From: Halomonas sp. SpR1 | Lineage (GTDB): Bacteria > Pseudomonadota > Gammaproteobacteria > Pseudomonadales > Halomonadaceae | Assembly: GCF_031010175.1 (NCBI RefSeq) | Contig: NZ_JAUAMB010000017.1 | Coordinates: forward strand, 44,059-108,058 | Direction of reading: 5' to 3' | Length of the DNA: 64,000 bases | Shown: piece after piece, positions 22,943 through 31,881 of the stretch | Numbering within the stretch: position 1 is the stretch's first letter | How the letters are laid out: the number at the start of each line of letters is the position of its first letter | Program-made: the position numbers and the translations under genes | The notes under the pieces: model-generated | Databases searched by the model: none | Told to the model about the DNA's origin: nothing | What the model saw: only the letters and a program-made list of their open reading frames with translations

Positions 22943-23896
22943 ATGCCTGAATCCACTCGTCTTTCCACATCAACGCTTTCGGCAGCGTCAGTTGATCCCG
23001 CTCTACAGCCGCGGCTGGTAGTGACCGATTTAGATGGCTCACTGCTTGATCATCACAGTTATGACTTTAGCCCTGCTGCTCCCTGGCTTGCCCGCTTAAA
23101 GCAGATGGGGGTGCCGGTAATTCCGGTAACCAGTAAAACCCGTGCCGAACTGATTCCACTGCGCGAAGCGCTGGGCCTCACGGCAACGCCGTTTATTGCG
23201 GAAAACGGTGCAGTTATTGGTCTGCCGCCAGGCTGGTGCCATGCACGCTTAGACCGCCCAGGAAGTGGTCGCGATGGCGTCGTTATCAAACATCCAGGTG
23301 TGGATATTGGTTTTATTCGTGCCCGACTGAAGGTGTGGCGTGAGCGTCTAAATATTCGCTTTACCCGCATGGGGGAGCTGAGTGTGCCAGAGGTGATGGA
23401 GCTTACCGGGCTTGACGCGGTTCGCGCCCGGGATGCACGGCAGCGTGAAGGCAGTGAGCCATTGCTGTGGCATGACAGCGAGGTGGCACTCGAGTCGTTT
23501 CGCGCCGCGCTGGAAGGGGATGGGCTGCAGCTTACTCAAGGGGGGCGCTTTTGGCATGTAATGGGGCGCTCCGCGGATAAGGGCAATGCCGTCGAGTGGC
23601 TGGTTAAACGTTTTACGGCATTAAGAGGACGAACGCCTATTTCGCTAGGATTAGGCGATGGACCGAACGATATCACCATGCTTGAAGCAGTCGATCAAGC
23701 GGTCGTCATCCGTGGTTGCCACGAACTAGCCGTAGAGCCCAGCAATGCTTCACTCTATCGCACGGAGGCAACAGGGCCGACCGGCTGGGCCGAGGGGGTG
23801 GCCTACTGGTGGGGGCGAGATGGCCGCCGTTTAGCGACGGCGGAGAGAGGTGCTGCTGTATTCTCGGAATCCACTTCTTTGAGTACAGCTCTTTGA
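22943..23896 (+). CDS. Glucosyl/mannosyl-3-phosphoglycerate phosphatase (HAD family)
   Basis: 317 residues of the HAD-IIB (YedP/MpgP) type. The nucleophile motif is TDLDGSLLD (D29, D31), motif II sits in PVTSKTRAE, the lysine in DKGNA (K213) and the metal site is GDGPND (238-243). It removes the phosphate from glycosyl-3-phosphoglycerate to give mannosyl- or glucosylglycerate, a compatible solute. The next gene is a glycosyl-3-phosphoglycerate synthase-type enzyme, so the pair makes a two-step pathway. A 20-residue N-terminal extension before the HAD domain is unremarkable. Whether the sugar is glucose or mannose cannot be settled by the phosphatase itself; the synthase favours glucose. Confidence 0.85.
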   Translation: MPESTRLSTSTLSAASVDPALQPRLVVTDLDGSLLDHHSYDFSPAAPWLARLKQMGVPVIPVTSKTRAELIPLREALGLTATPFIAENGAVIGLPPGWCHARLDRPGSGRDGVVIKHPGVDIGFIRARLKVWRERLNIRFTRMGELSVPEVMELTGLDAVRARDARQREGSEPLLWHDSEVALESFRAALEGDGLQLTQGGRFWHVMGRSADKGNAVEWLVKRFTALRGRTPISLGLGDGPNDITMLEAVDQAVVIRGCHELAVEPSNASLYRTEATGPTGWAEGVAYWWGRDGRRLATAERGAAVFSESTSLSTAL

Positions 23897-23932
23897 AGCC
23901 AGTTCTTAGGATCTAGTTCTTTGAATCCAGGG
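23877..23932 (+). repeat. Four degenerate 14-bp tandem repeats
   Basis: CTTTGAGTACAGCT, CTTTGAAGCCAGTT, CTTAGGATCTAGTT and CTTTGAATCCAGGG lie end to end. They span the end of the phosphatase gene and the gap to the next gene; the last unit supplies part of the GGAGGT ribosome-binding site. The unit length equals that of the 21257-21368 array. Confidence 0.75.
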
Positions 23933-23942
23933 AGGTAAGCGC

Positions 23943-25163
23943 ATGAGTGACTTTCATCAAAATGGAATTATTACCGACTTTCACAACCTTACCCGGCGCT
24001 CGGTGGAGGCGCTTGAGCAGGAGCTGTGCCAGTTTGCTCGACGGCGCCCCATGGGGCTGATTCTGCCGTCGCTGTTTTCGGAGCTGGAAGGGCCTGCGTT
24101 GTCGGGGATCGTTGATGAGTTGGTTAAAGTCCCCTATCTCAATGAAATTGTCATTGGCTTGGATCGCGCCGATCGTGAGCAATTCTTATATGCCCGGGAA
24201 TTTTTCTCACGCCTACCACAGCATACGCGCATCTTATGGAACGATGGCCCGCGGCTGCGCGCCCTGGATGCGGAGCTGGAGGAGCACGGCCTAGGCGCGC
24301 TGGAACCTGGCAAAGGGCGCAATGTGTGGTACTGCGCAGGCTATATGCTGTCGTCTGGGCGTTCGACGGTGGTAGGGCTTCACGACTGCGATATTTTGAC
24401 CTATGAGCGGGGGCTGCTGGCGCGCTTGATGTATCCGGTGGCCCACCCTAATTTTAACTACAGCTTCTGCAAAGGTTATTACCCGCGCATTGCCGAGGGT
24501 AAGCTGAACGGGCGAGTCTCTCGACTGTTAGTGACGCCGCTACTGCGAGCGCTTAAAACTGTCTGCGGGCCGATGCCGTACCTGGATTACCTGGATAGCT
24601 TTCGTTATCCATTATCGGGCGAGTTTGCGATGCGTAGCGAAGTGCTTGAGGGAATTCGTATGCCGGCGGACTGGGGACTGGAGATTGGCGTGTTATCGGA
24701 GTTACAGCGCAACTACTCACTGCGACAGCTGTGTCAGGTAGATATTGCCGATGCCTACGACCACAAGCACCAACCGGTTAGCGAAGATGATCCCAACGGC
24801 GGTTTAAACCGCATGAGCCTGGATATTTCAAAAGCCCTCTACCGCAAATTAGCTACCCAGGGGGTTACTTTTAGCAGCGAAGATTTCCGCACGCTCAAAG
24901 CTACCTACTATCGCTTCGCGCTGGATTTGATTGAAGCCTATGACCACGATGCGACGATGAATGGCCTAAGCCTTGACCGTCACAGTGAAGAGCAAGCCGT
25001 AGAGCTGTTTGCCAGTAACCTGCTTGAAGCCGGCAATCTGTTTATAGATAACCCACGAGAGCGGCCTTTCATTCCTAGCTGGAATCGCGTGCAGGCTGCG
25101 GTGCCGGATCTGCTCACGCGTATGCACGAGGCAGTCGAGCTGGATAATCAAGGTAAGGTTTAA
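23943..25163 (+). CDS. Glucosyl-3-phosphoglycerate synthase-like glycosyltransferase
   Basis: 406 residues from ATG 23943 with GGAGGT at 23931-23936. The family resemblance is to GpgS/GT81 enzymes, which join NDP-glucose to 3-phosphoglycerate. The fold begins with a Rossmann-like half (PSLFSELEGPALSGIV, EIVIGLDRAD), and the metal/nucleotide motif is HDCDIL (D148, D150). The C-terminal half (YYPRIAEGKLNGRVSRLLVTP, LSGEFAMR, WGLEIGVL) is also typical. With the phosphatase upstream it should make glucosylglycerate under salt stress or nitrogen limitation. It ends before a bidirectional terminator shared with the convergent chemoreceptor gene. Confidence 0.8.
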   Translation: MSDFHQNGIITDFHNLTRRSVEALEQELCQFARRRPMGLILPSLFSELEGPALSGIVDELVKVPYLNEIVIGLDRADREQFLYAREFFSRLPQHTRILWNDGPRLRALDAELEEHGLGALEPGKGRNVWYCAGYMLSSGRSTVVGLHDCDILTYERGLLARLMYPVAHPNFNYSFCKGYYPRIAEGKLNGRVSRLLVTPLLRALKTVCGPMPYLDYLDSFRYPLSGEFAMRSEVLEGIRMPADWGLEIGVLSELQRNYSLRQLCQVDIADAYDHKHQPVSEDDPNGGLNRMSLDISKALYRKLATQGVTFSSEDFRTLKATYYRFALDLIEAYDHDATMNGLSLDRHSEEQAVELFASNLLEAGNLFIDNPRERPFIPSWNRVQAAVPDLLTRMHEAVELDNQGKV

Positions 25164-25213
25164 CGGCCTTGGTTGTTAATTAATCATTTCTTCCAAAACC
25201 GTTTTATCCATTA

Positions 25214-25250
25214 AAAAGGCCAGCTGCCCTAGGGTAGCTGGCCTTGTCTT
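25214..25250. terminator. Bidirectional terminator between convergent genes
   Basis: Stem AAGGCCAGCT (25216-25225) / AGCTGGCCTT (25236-25245), with an inner CCCT/AGGG pairing, is flanked by an A run on the left and T-rich sequence on the right. Confidence 0.8.
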
Positions 25251-25285
25251 AGCCCTTGATGTTTAGCACTTAGCTTTTGCTAGTG

Positions 25286-26899
25286 CTAAAAATCGTTGTG
25301 CTGGTGAGTGGCACGTGAGGCAGGAGAGGAGGCGGGCAATGCCTGCGTATGCTCCATGCTCTGATTAATGCGGAAGTGGGCTACCAGTTGGCGAAGCTGG
25401 GCGCTGAGCTGTGCGAGGGTTTGGGTGGCGTGATTGCTCTCTTGCACCAGGCTGGCATTTTGCTGGGTCATTTGATCCATTTGCGTTACCGCCTGGTTGA
25501 CCTGCTCAATGCCGCTGCTCTGCTCAATGGTGGCCGCTGAAATTTCCTGAACCAGGGTGCTGAGCTGTTTAATGTCATCGACCATGCCATTGATCACATC
25601 GCCGGTGTCACGCACTTGGCGGCTGCCTTCCACCACTTTGCTATCCGACGCTTCGATCAAGGTTTTGATCTCCTGGGCGGCAGCGGCCGAACGACTGGCC
25701 AGTTGGCGAACCTCATTGGCGACAACGGCAAAACCGCGCCCTTGATCACCGGCACGTGCGGCTTCCACCGAGGCGTTAAGGGCCAAAATATTGGTTTGGA
25801 AGGCAATGCCATCAATAGTGTTAACGATACTGCTCATCTGGGTGGCGCTTTCGTTAATCGTGGCCATGGTCGTGATCACTGTCGACATAGAGTCACTGCC
25901 ACGCTGAGCGCTGTCCGCCGCTCGGGTGGCAAGCGTGCGTGCGTGATCGGCGTGCTCGGCATTTTGCTTAACCGTGGCGGTGAGCTGCTCCATGCTCGAA
26001 GCGGTTTCGGCCAATGAAGCAGCCTGCTCTTCGGTGCGTGTGGAAAGCTCTTCATTAACACCCACAATCTGCTCTACGCCACTATTGACCTGACTCGCGC
26101 CGAGGTGGATGTCGCCAATCGTTTCAGCGAGTGCCTCACGCATACGATTGATATTAAACAGTAAGCTTTGTTGATCCTTGGGTGAAAGCCGCGTGACTTG
26201 GGTCAGGTCGCCATCAGCGATATGCCGCACTACGTTGGCGGCGTAGCGTGGGTCACCGCCTAAACGACGAGAAACATCACGAATAACCCAGCCCATCAGC
26301 AGCGTTACCGGTAGGCCAATGATCAGCAGTATTCCTATTGAGCGAATCAAACCAGCAATAAAGGCGGCGTTAATATCGTCCACATAAACGCCTGTCGCCA
26401 GTGACCACTGCCACTCAGGGAGATGCGCGACATAACTGGTTTTTGGCAACTGCTCGTCGCCACCCGCACGGGTTGAGTAGTAGTTAACGTGACCACCGCC
26501 CGCCTGGGCAACACGCAGCAACTCGGGGTATAACGCCATACCGCTGGCGTCTTCGTAGTTGGTCATGTCAGTGCCGGGGTCACGACTAGGGTGCGAAACG
26601 ATAAGTAAGTCGTTGTTAAAAGAGAAGATATACTCCCCCGCCCCAAAGCTAACGCTCGACATATTGTCGATAGCACGCTGTTGTGCTTCTTCCAGGCTGA
26701 GTTCGCCGGCGGCGACCCGTTCTTGCAATGCTTCAATTTGGTTTTGCACGCTTTCCACGACGTGCTGAATGCTGTCGCGGCGTTCGCTCTCAATCGTCTG
26801 GCGATTCTCCCAGGCAAGCCAGCCAACCAAGAGCAGCATGGCGATCCAGATAATGCCCAGCGTTCCCCAGAGTTTTTGTGTGGTTGTTAAGTGAGTCAT
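25286..26899 (-). CDS. Methyl-accepting chemotaxis protein with periplasmic Cache sensor
   Basis: 537 residues. TM1 is at about 11-28 and TM2 at about 185-205. The periplasmic part between them is a single-Cache domain (GAGEYIFSFNNDLLIVSHP, YVAHLPEWQWSLATGVYVDD). Then come HAMP (about 206-258) and a full signalling domain with the conserved hairpin tip [19 protein letters not shown]. The protein ends HQHNDF and lacks a clear xWxxF CheR/CheB-docking pentapeptide. Cache chemoreceptors of this type often bind small organic acids or amino acids; the ligand here is unknown. It is transcribed alone. Confidence 0.9.
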   Translation of the reverse strand: MTHLTTTQKLWGTLGIIWIAMLLLVGWLAWENRQTIESERRDSIQHVVESVQNQIEALQERVAAGELSLEEAQQRAIDNMSSVSFGAGEYIFSFNNDLLIVSHPSRDPGTDMTNYEDASGMALYPELLRVAQAGGGHVNYYSTRAGGDEQLPKTSYVAHLPEWQWSLATGVYVDDINAAFIAGLIRSIGILLIIGLPVTLLMGWVIRDVSRRLGGDPRYAANVVRHIADGDLTQVTRLSPKDQQSLLFNINRMREALAETIGDIHLGASQVNSGVEQIVGVNEELSTRTEEQAASLAETASSMEQLTATVKQNAEHADHARTLATRAADSAQRGSDSMSTVITTMATINESATQMSSIVNTIDGIAFQTNILALNASVEAARAGDQGRGFAVVANEVRQLASRSAAAAQEIKTLIEASDSKVVEGSRQVRDTGDVINGMVDDIKQLSTLVQEISAATIEQSSGIEQVNQAVTQMDQMTQQNASLVQESNHATQTLAQLSAQLRQLVAHFRINQSMEHTQALPASSPASRATHQHNDF

Positions 26900-27004
26900 A
26901 TTGTTCCTAGTTTTTGTAATTGAGTAACTCTTAAGCTATCGGCCTAAACAGGGCAGACCTTAGCAAAAATAGTCTCGGACTCTCTTTTGGGTTAATAGTG
27001 TTTT

Positions 27005-27036
27005 TATATTCTTAAATAATCTAAATATAGAACATA
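27005..27036. promoter_or_regulatory. Possible operator upstream of the persulfide dioxygenase-like gene
   Basis: An AT-rich inverted repeat, TATATTCT (27005-27012) and AGAACATA (27029-27036), lies 60 bases before the start. ArsR-type sulfide/persulfide repressors (BigR/SqrR class) often control such genes through AT-rich palindromes, so this is a candidate site. No such regulator is encoded in the window. Confidence 0.3.
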
Positions 27037-27096
27037 AAGTGCACTATGCTGTCTCTACAGGATGAGCATGAGATTTCCACTCTATGGGAGGCAGTT

Positions 27097-27963
27097 ATGC
27101 AACGCCCAACCGTGACGCACTTTTTCGACGAACCCACCAACACCTTTAGCTACGTCGTTCAAGACCCCGACAGCAATGCCTGCGCCATTATCGATTCAGT
27201 ACTCGATTTTGACTACGCTGCTGGGCGAACCGATGTACTCTCCGCTGACAACATCATCGCCTATATACGTGAACACCACCTGGAAGTTGCCTGGATTTTG
27301 GAAACCCATGTGCATGCCGACCACCTCTCGGCAGCGCCATACCTGCATGAGCAGTTAGGCGGCAAAACCGGCATTGGTGCCAATATCGTGGCGGTGCAGG
27401 AGATATTCGGTAAGGCGTTTAACGCGGGGACGGAGTTTGCCCGGGATGGCAGTCAGTTTGATGCGCTGTTTAAAGAGGGGGATACGTTCTCGATTGGTCA
27501 GTTGCAGGGCTGTGTACTGCATACCCCAGGGCATACGCCCGCCTGTTTAACCTACGTCGTCGGGGATGCTGCCTTTGTCGGCGATACGCTATTTATGCCG
27601 GATTATGGCACCGCGCGTTGCGACTTCCCGGGCGGCGATGCGCGCACCCTTTATCGCTCTATCCAAAAAGTGCTGGCGCTTCCCGAGCAGACGCGACTGT
27701 TCCTTTGCCACGACTACAAAGCCCCCGGCCGTGAGACCTTCCAGCATGAAACCAGCGTGGCTGAGCAGCTAAACGGTAATGTTCACGTGCATAAAGGTAT
27801 TAGCGAAGACGAGTTTGTAAAAATGCGCACTGAGCGCGATGCCACCTTGGGCATGCCACGGCTCATCATTCCGTCGGTTCAGGTCAATATGCGCGCGGGG
27901 GCGATGCCGCCAGCGGAAGATAACGGTCAGGTTTATCTTAAAGTGCCGCTCAATTTTTTCTAA
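27097..27963 (+). CDS. MBL-fold metallo-hydrolase, persulfide dioxygenase-like
   Basis: 288 residues from ATG 27097, chosen because GGGAGG (27086-27091) precedes it. The metallo-beta-lactamase motif ETHVHADHLSAA is followed by HTPGHTP, GDTLFMPDYG and LCHDY, the iron-ligand set of the ETHE1/Blh group. Those enzymes oxidise glutathione persulfide to sulfite. Two YeeE/YedE sulfur-transport genes follow at once, supporting a role in sulfane-sulfur handling. Expression may be controlled by the AT-rich inverted repeat upstream. A glyoxalase-II-like activity is the alternative but fits the motifs and context less well. Confidence 0.85.
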   Translation: MQRPTVTHFFDEPTNTFSYVVQDPDSNACAIIDSVLDFDYAAGRTDVLSADNIIAYIREHHLEVAWILETHVHADHLSAAPYLHEQLGGKTGIGANIVAVQEIFGKAFNAGTEFARDGSQFDALFKEGDTFSIGQLQGCVLHTPGHTPACLTYVVGDAAFVGDTLFMPDYGTARCDFPGGDARTLYRSIQKVLALPEQTRLFLCHDYKAPGRETFQHETSVAEQLNGNVHVHKGISEDEFVKMRTERDATLGMPRLIIPSVQVNMRAGAMPPAEDNGQVYLKVPLNFF

Positions 27964-27995
27964 CCATCACGACATGTTAAGACAGGAGAAGGGGG

Positions 27996-28463
27996 ATGGA
28001 TTGGATGGCAAGCCTGTATGGGCTGGTTGGAGGGGTATTGATCGGTCTTTCCGCTACCTGGCTGATGGCAGCGCTGGGGCGTATCGCGGGTATCAGTGGC
28101 ATCGTGGGAAACTTGATTACCCAGCGACCCAAAGGCGATAGCGCTTGGCGAGTGGCTTTTTTGTTAGGGCTAATCAGCGGGCCGTTGGTGCTCATGGCGT
28201 TAGGGGGTGGTTTAGGCAATGTTGCCGGTAGCCCTGGTGAGGTAATTGGTGCACCAGCAGGCGGAGTAGGGCTAATGCTGGTGGCCGGTTTGTTGGTGGG
28301 GGTAGGCACAGGGCTGGGTAGTGGCTGTACCAGCGGCCATGGCGTATGTGGGCTGGCGCGCTTGGCACCGCGCTCTATGGCAGCCACCGGGATGTTTTTA
28401 CTGACGGCGCTAGTGACCGTTTATATCTCGCGTCATTTGCTAGGCCTAGGCGGTGGAGCATGA
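27996..28463 (+). CDS. YeeE/YedE-family membrane protein, first half
   Basis: 155 residues with about four hydrophobic segments and the signature GSGCTSGHGVCG (near residues 108-119), whose cysteine relays thiosulfate-type sulfur in YeeE proteins. It begins at ATG 27996 after AGGAGAAGGGG, 32 bases downstream of the dioxygenase gene. The TGA stop overlaps the next start (ATGA), so the two half-size proteins are translated together and probably form one transporter. Confidence 0.85.
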   Translation: MDWMASLYGLVGGVLIGLSATWLMAALGRIAGISGIVGNLITQRPKGDSAWRVAFLLGLISGPLVLMALGGGLGNVAGSPGEVIGAPAGGVGLMLVAGLLVGVGTGLGSGCTSGHGVCGLARLAPRSMAATGMFLLTALVTVYISRHLLGLGGGA

Positions 28464-28894
28464 ATCAGTCCAGCAATCATGGTTGGATGAAAACAGCGGC
28501 TGGCTATGCGGCGGGGCTGCTTTTCGGCCTTGGTTTGGCCATTTCAGGCATGACTGACCCCGCGCGCGTGCTGGGGTTTTTAGACCTTGCGGGTGCCTGG
28601 GATCCAACGCTGATGTTTGTGTTGGGAGGGGCCGTCATTACCACCTTTATCGGCTATCGGCTGGTATTTAAGCGCTCGGCACCCCTGTTGGGTGGCGTCT
28701 TTCAGTTGCCAACCAAACGGGCGTTAGACGCGAAGTTGTTAGGCGGCGCTGCACTATTCGGCATCGGCTGGGGACTTTCTGGCTACTGCCCAGGGCCTGC
28801 AATTGCCTCTATTGGTGGTCTTTCGTTACCGCTATTGGCCATGCTGGTGACAATGGTGCTGGGGTGGTTCGCCGCTAGGCGGCTTTCAGCTTGA
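28460..28894 (+). CDS. YeeE/YedE-family membrane protein, second half
   Basis: 144 residues from ATG 28460, which overlaps the previous stop; a longer frame upstream lies wholly inside the first-half gene. It has about four membrane segments, with GLAISGMTDPARVLGFLD near the start and the cysteine motif WGLSGYCPGPA. This second-half type (DUF6691-like) pairs with the preceding protein to make a complete YeeE-like sulfur channel. Together with the dioxygenase this forms a three-gene sulfur unit. Confidence 0.85.
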   Translation: MNQSSNHGWMKTAAGYAAGLLFGLGLAISGMTDPARVLGFLDLAGAWDPTLMFVLGGAVITTFIGYRLVFKRSAPLLGGVFQLPTKRALDAKLLGGAALFGIGWGLSGYCPGPAIASIGGLSLPLLAMLVTMVLGWFAARRLSA

Positions 28895-28902
28895 GTAGTC
28901 TT

Positions 28903-28927
28903 GGCGGTGGCCGCTTTAGCCACCGCC
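28903..28927. terminator. Hairpin between convergent yeeE-type and dsbG genes
   Basis: Perfect 9-bp stem GGCGGTGGC / GCCACCGCC with a seven-base loop in the 42-base gap between two converging genes. The T run is weak on both strands. Confidence 0.6.
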
Positions 28928-28936
28928 CATAGTTCT

Positions 28937-29719
28937 CTACGGCGCTTCACTGCCCATCATCTCAATCAGCCGCTCATCGCTGGGCATACCCTGAATGCGG
29001 TCGAGGCGCACATTTCCGTTCTCTGTTTCACGCTGAAAAACCGAGGTGGGCGTGGCATACAGTCCTAACTCCTCAAATAGCTGGTTATTGGTGTAGACCT
29101 GCTCTTCAATCTCTCGTGGCTGGGCGCTGGCCGCGACCTCTTCCTGGCCACTTTCATGGGCACGCAGCGTAGCCGCTGGATCGTCAGCGCCGAGAATGGC
29201 AGCTGCTTTGCCAGGACTGTCGGCGGCTAAAATACCAACCATGATGTGACGCAGTTGCACTTCACCCGCTTCTACCCAAGGGCGTGCCTCATGCCAAAAC
29301 TGGCGGCAGTAGGGGCAGTTGGCATCTGTGAAGGTGTAAATCACCCGCGGGGCCTCCACATCGCCATCTTGAATCCAGTGGCTTTCGCTTAATAGCTGCC
29401 AGGTTTGTGCCTCTAGCGGTGCGCGCACATGCTTATCCAACTTTGCTTCGGTAAGGTCATTACCCTCGCTATCCATCAGCGTACCGACCAACGCATGCTC
29501 GCCATCAGGTGTCAGATAAATCGCCATGTCCTGACCCTGCACGCTGGCGCCGTAGCCGCGCAACCCGCCGGGGGCATCGAATTGGCCATGAATCTCCAAG
29601 CCCTGATCGGCCAGCGCTTGAATAGGGGCGGGAAGCTCATCTGCATGGCTGGCAGAGGTGACCGCCCAGCTTGCCAGTAGAAGAAAACCGCTTATGACAG
29701 AGTGATGTTTCAAGTGCAT
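28937..29719 (-). CDS. dsbG: Periplasmic thiol:disulfide interchange protein DsbG
   Basis: 260 residues with a signal peptide (cleavage near SHA-D, residue 26). A DsbC/G-type dimerisation domain comes first (LEIHGQFDAPGGLRGYGASVQ), then a thioredoxin domain with active site CPYC (C135, C138) in TFTDANCPYCRQFW. The TPTSVF cis-proline loop is also present. The length suits DsbG. It reduces sulfenylated or mispaired cysteines in the periplasm. It is convergent with the sulfur-transport genes, which may be coincidence. AAGG lies at a suitable distance before the ATG. Confidence 0.9.
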   Translation of the reverse strand: MHLKHHSVISGFLLLASWAVTSASHADELPAPIQALADQGLEIHGQFDAPGGLRGYGASVQGQDMAIYLTPDGEHALVGTLMDSEGNDLTEAKLDKHVRAPLEAQTWQLLSESHWIQDGDVEAPRVIYTFTDANCPYCRQFWHEARPWVEAGEVQLRHIMVGILAADSPGKAAAILGADDPAATLRAHESGQEEVAASAQPREIEEQVYTNNQLFEELGLYATPTSVFQRETENGNVRLDRIQGMPSDERLIEMMGSEAP

Positions 29720-29865
29720 CGCAGCGCCTTGTTTGAAGAGGAGTGAAAGGCTAAAGGTTGGGTAACCGCCATCTTAACACTGGTGTAATGCTGTGCTGCA
29801 TTATCCCACCACGACCTTATTCAGGGATTATGGGCGTCACTCGTGGGCGGTATGTCGCCACTTAT

Positions 29866-31671
29866 CTAATGATCAGCCACCAACCAGCGAACTGCGTAAG
29901 GCGGCAGCGCACCTTCGTAAATCCAAGGGTTGCTGGGATCCAGCGCTTGCCAGGCGTGTTTTTCCAGTGCCTGGGTAACCGCTTCTCCCAAGTTTTCTAA
30001 GGGAAGTGGCAGATCGGTGACGTTATACAGCGCTAGTAAGCGTCGGCCATCATGTAGGGGGCCGCGCTCTACTGCCAGCAGTTCGGGTTCAGAAACCAGC
30101 ACTCGTTGGGCGGCATTGGGGTGGAAGCAGGGCTCTTGACGGCGCTGGTCTAATAGCCGATTTAAGGCGTGGAAAACATCGTGGGTGGGCGTTGACGGGC
30201 TATCTAACAACAGGTCTAGCTCGCTACGCTGCCAGCGCCTGCGGTTGATCGAACGTAGCCGCCCACTGCGCTCAACGCCTTCCACGTCATTGAGTGTGCC
30301 AGTTAGGGTGTGAATATACAGCGCGGGGATACCTTGCAAACTCAGCATAATCGCTTGGCTGCAGAGAAAGCGTGCAACCTGCCACGGGTCAGGGCCACGG
30401 CGGGTGCCGCGCATGGCCTCAAACCAGGTAATATTGATCTCGTAAGGCGTGTCGCTGCCATCCGGGTTGCTGCGCATGCTGACAAAACCGCCGAATTTGT
30501 GCATCAGCTCCAGTAGCGCATCCCGCTCGTGGTCAGGCAGTAAGCCCTCCAGAGGGCGTACGCCAATGCCGTCGTGACTGGCAGTAAAATTGAGGTAGGT
30601 GCATTGATTCGGCAGAACGGGAAGGCTGGAAAGCCAGGTTTGTAAGGTGCTCGCTTCACCTCGGGTGAGGGTGTGCAGTAGCAGAGGGGGCAGGGCAAAC
30701 TGATACACCATATGGGCTTCGTCGGGCGCCCCTTCGGGTAGCCGATTTAAACCAAAATAACTGATATTTTCCTGGTGGGGCACATTGGTTTCGGTAATCA
30801 ACAGTGTGCCTGGAGCTACGTGATCCACAATGGCACGCAGTAGCCGCACCACCGTATGGGTTTCTGGCAAGTGAATACAGGAGGTGCCCAGTTTCTTCCA
30901 TAGAAAGGCCACCGCATCCAAACGCACAATCCGCGTGCCTTGCTCCAGGTAGAACAGCAGAATGCCCACGAACTCCAGCAGCACATCCGGGTTTTCAAAG
31001 TTAAGGTCAAGCTGGTCTTCGGAGAAGGTCGCCCACAGATAGCGGGTGCCGCGCCGAGTGGAAATGGGTACCAGTAGCGGGCTGCTGCGCGGGCGCACCA
31101 CCTGGGAAACGTCGGTATCCGGGTCGACCTCGATAAAGTAGTCGCGCCCCGGCAGACTGCCGCTCAGATAGTCGACAAACCACAGGGACTCCCTAGAGAC
31201 GTGGTTGAGTACCAGGTCGGCCATCAGGTCGTAGTGACTGGCGAGTTCGCGGATATGCGACCAGTCGCCGAGATCGGGGTTGACTTCCCGGTAGTGAATC
31301 ACCGAAAAGCCGTCGTCGCTGCTCCACGGAAAGAAGGGCAGAACGTGCACGCCGCTGATGCGATCGCCCAGCCGGGCTTGAAGAAAATCGCTAAGCACGG
31401 CCAGCGGTGGCTTATCCTCTTCGATAATCGAATCACCATAGCTGATCACCCACTGATCCTTTTCGCTCCAGGAAGGTGCGTTATTAGCGTTGGCTGCTAC
31501 GGGGTTGGCTGCTACGGGCTTGGATGAAAAGGGGGCAAGCGACTGGAAATGCTCTAGACGCTGGTTTAAGCGGCGCTGCACTTCGTCTGCCCGGGGCCCG
31601 TAAAGGTGGCTGAGGTAGTCATGAACGGTATTTGAAAATGTGTCGTGAACGGTCTGCTCAAAGGGGGGCAT
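29866..31671 (-). CDS. GH13_18 glycoside phosphorylase, probably glucosylglycerate (or sucrose) phosphorylase
   Basis: 601 residues from ATG 31671, chosen because CAGGAG lies just upstream; an earlier in-frame start lacks a site. The GH13 catalytic set is complete: nucleophile in RIVRLDAVAF, acid/base in LLITETNVPH, and the third acid in TASHDGIGVRP. The overall pattern is that of sucrose-phosphorylase relatives. Members near glycosylglycerate genes are known to phosphorolyse glucosylglycerate. Because a synthase and phosphatase for that solute lie about 5 kb away, that substrate is the best guess. Sucrose 6-phosphate or glucosylglycerol remain possible. Confidence 0.75.
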   Translation of the reverse strand: MPPFEQTVHDTFSNTVHDYLSHLYGPRADEVQRRLNQRLEHFQSLAPFSSKPVAANPVAANANNAPSWSEKDQWVISYGDSIIEEDKPPLAVLSDFLQARLGDRISGVHVLPFFPWSSDDGFSVIHYREVNPDLGDWSHIRELASHYDLMADLVLNHVSRESLWFVDYLSGSLPGRDYFIEVDPDTDVSQVVRPRSSPLLVPISTRRGTRYLWATFSEDQLDLNFENPDVLLEFVGILLFYLEQGTRIVRLDAVAFLWKKLGTSCIHLPETHTVVRLLRAIVDHVAPGTLLITETNVPHQENISYFGLNRLPEGAPDEAHMVYQFALPPLLLHTLTRGEASTLQTWLSSLPVLPNQCTYLNFTASHDGIGVRPLEGLLPDHERDALLELMHKFGGFVSMRSNPDGSDTPYEINITWFEAMRGTRRGPDPWQVARFLCSQAIMLSLQGIPALYIHTLTGTLNDVEGVERSGRLRSINRRRWQRSELDLLLDSPSTPTHDVFHALNRLLDQRRQEPCFHPNAAQRVLVSEPELLAVERGPLHDGRRLLALYNVTDLPLPLENLGEAVTQALEKHAWQALDPSNPWIYEGALPPYAVRWLVADH

Positions 31672-31881
31672 GGGTGACTCCTGATAAACAATCTGCCACA
31701 AACGCTGCAGCTTGTGTGCCAAATCGTTACAATACGTGTTTGATATCGCGCTTAAACACTAAGATACATTAGCTTATGGCAGTTGCTACTGCGAAAAGCC
31801 ATTAATAGCACACACATTGACAGGTTATAACACGCAAACTCGTGGGGCACGCCGACACGAGCTGACAACAGGTTGACCGCC

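Noticed and set aside
22627..22968. 113-codon minus-strand frame before the phosphatase
   Set aside because: Overlaps the phosphatase start and the small-RNA promoter, and has no family or start signal.
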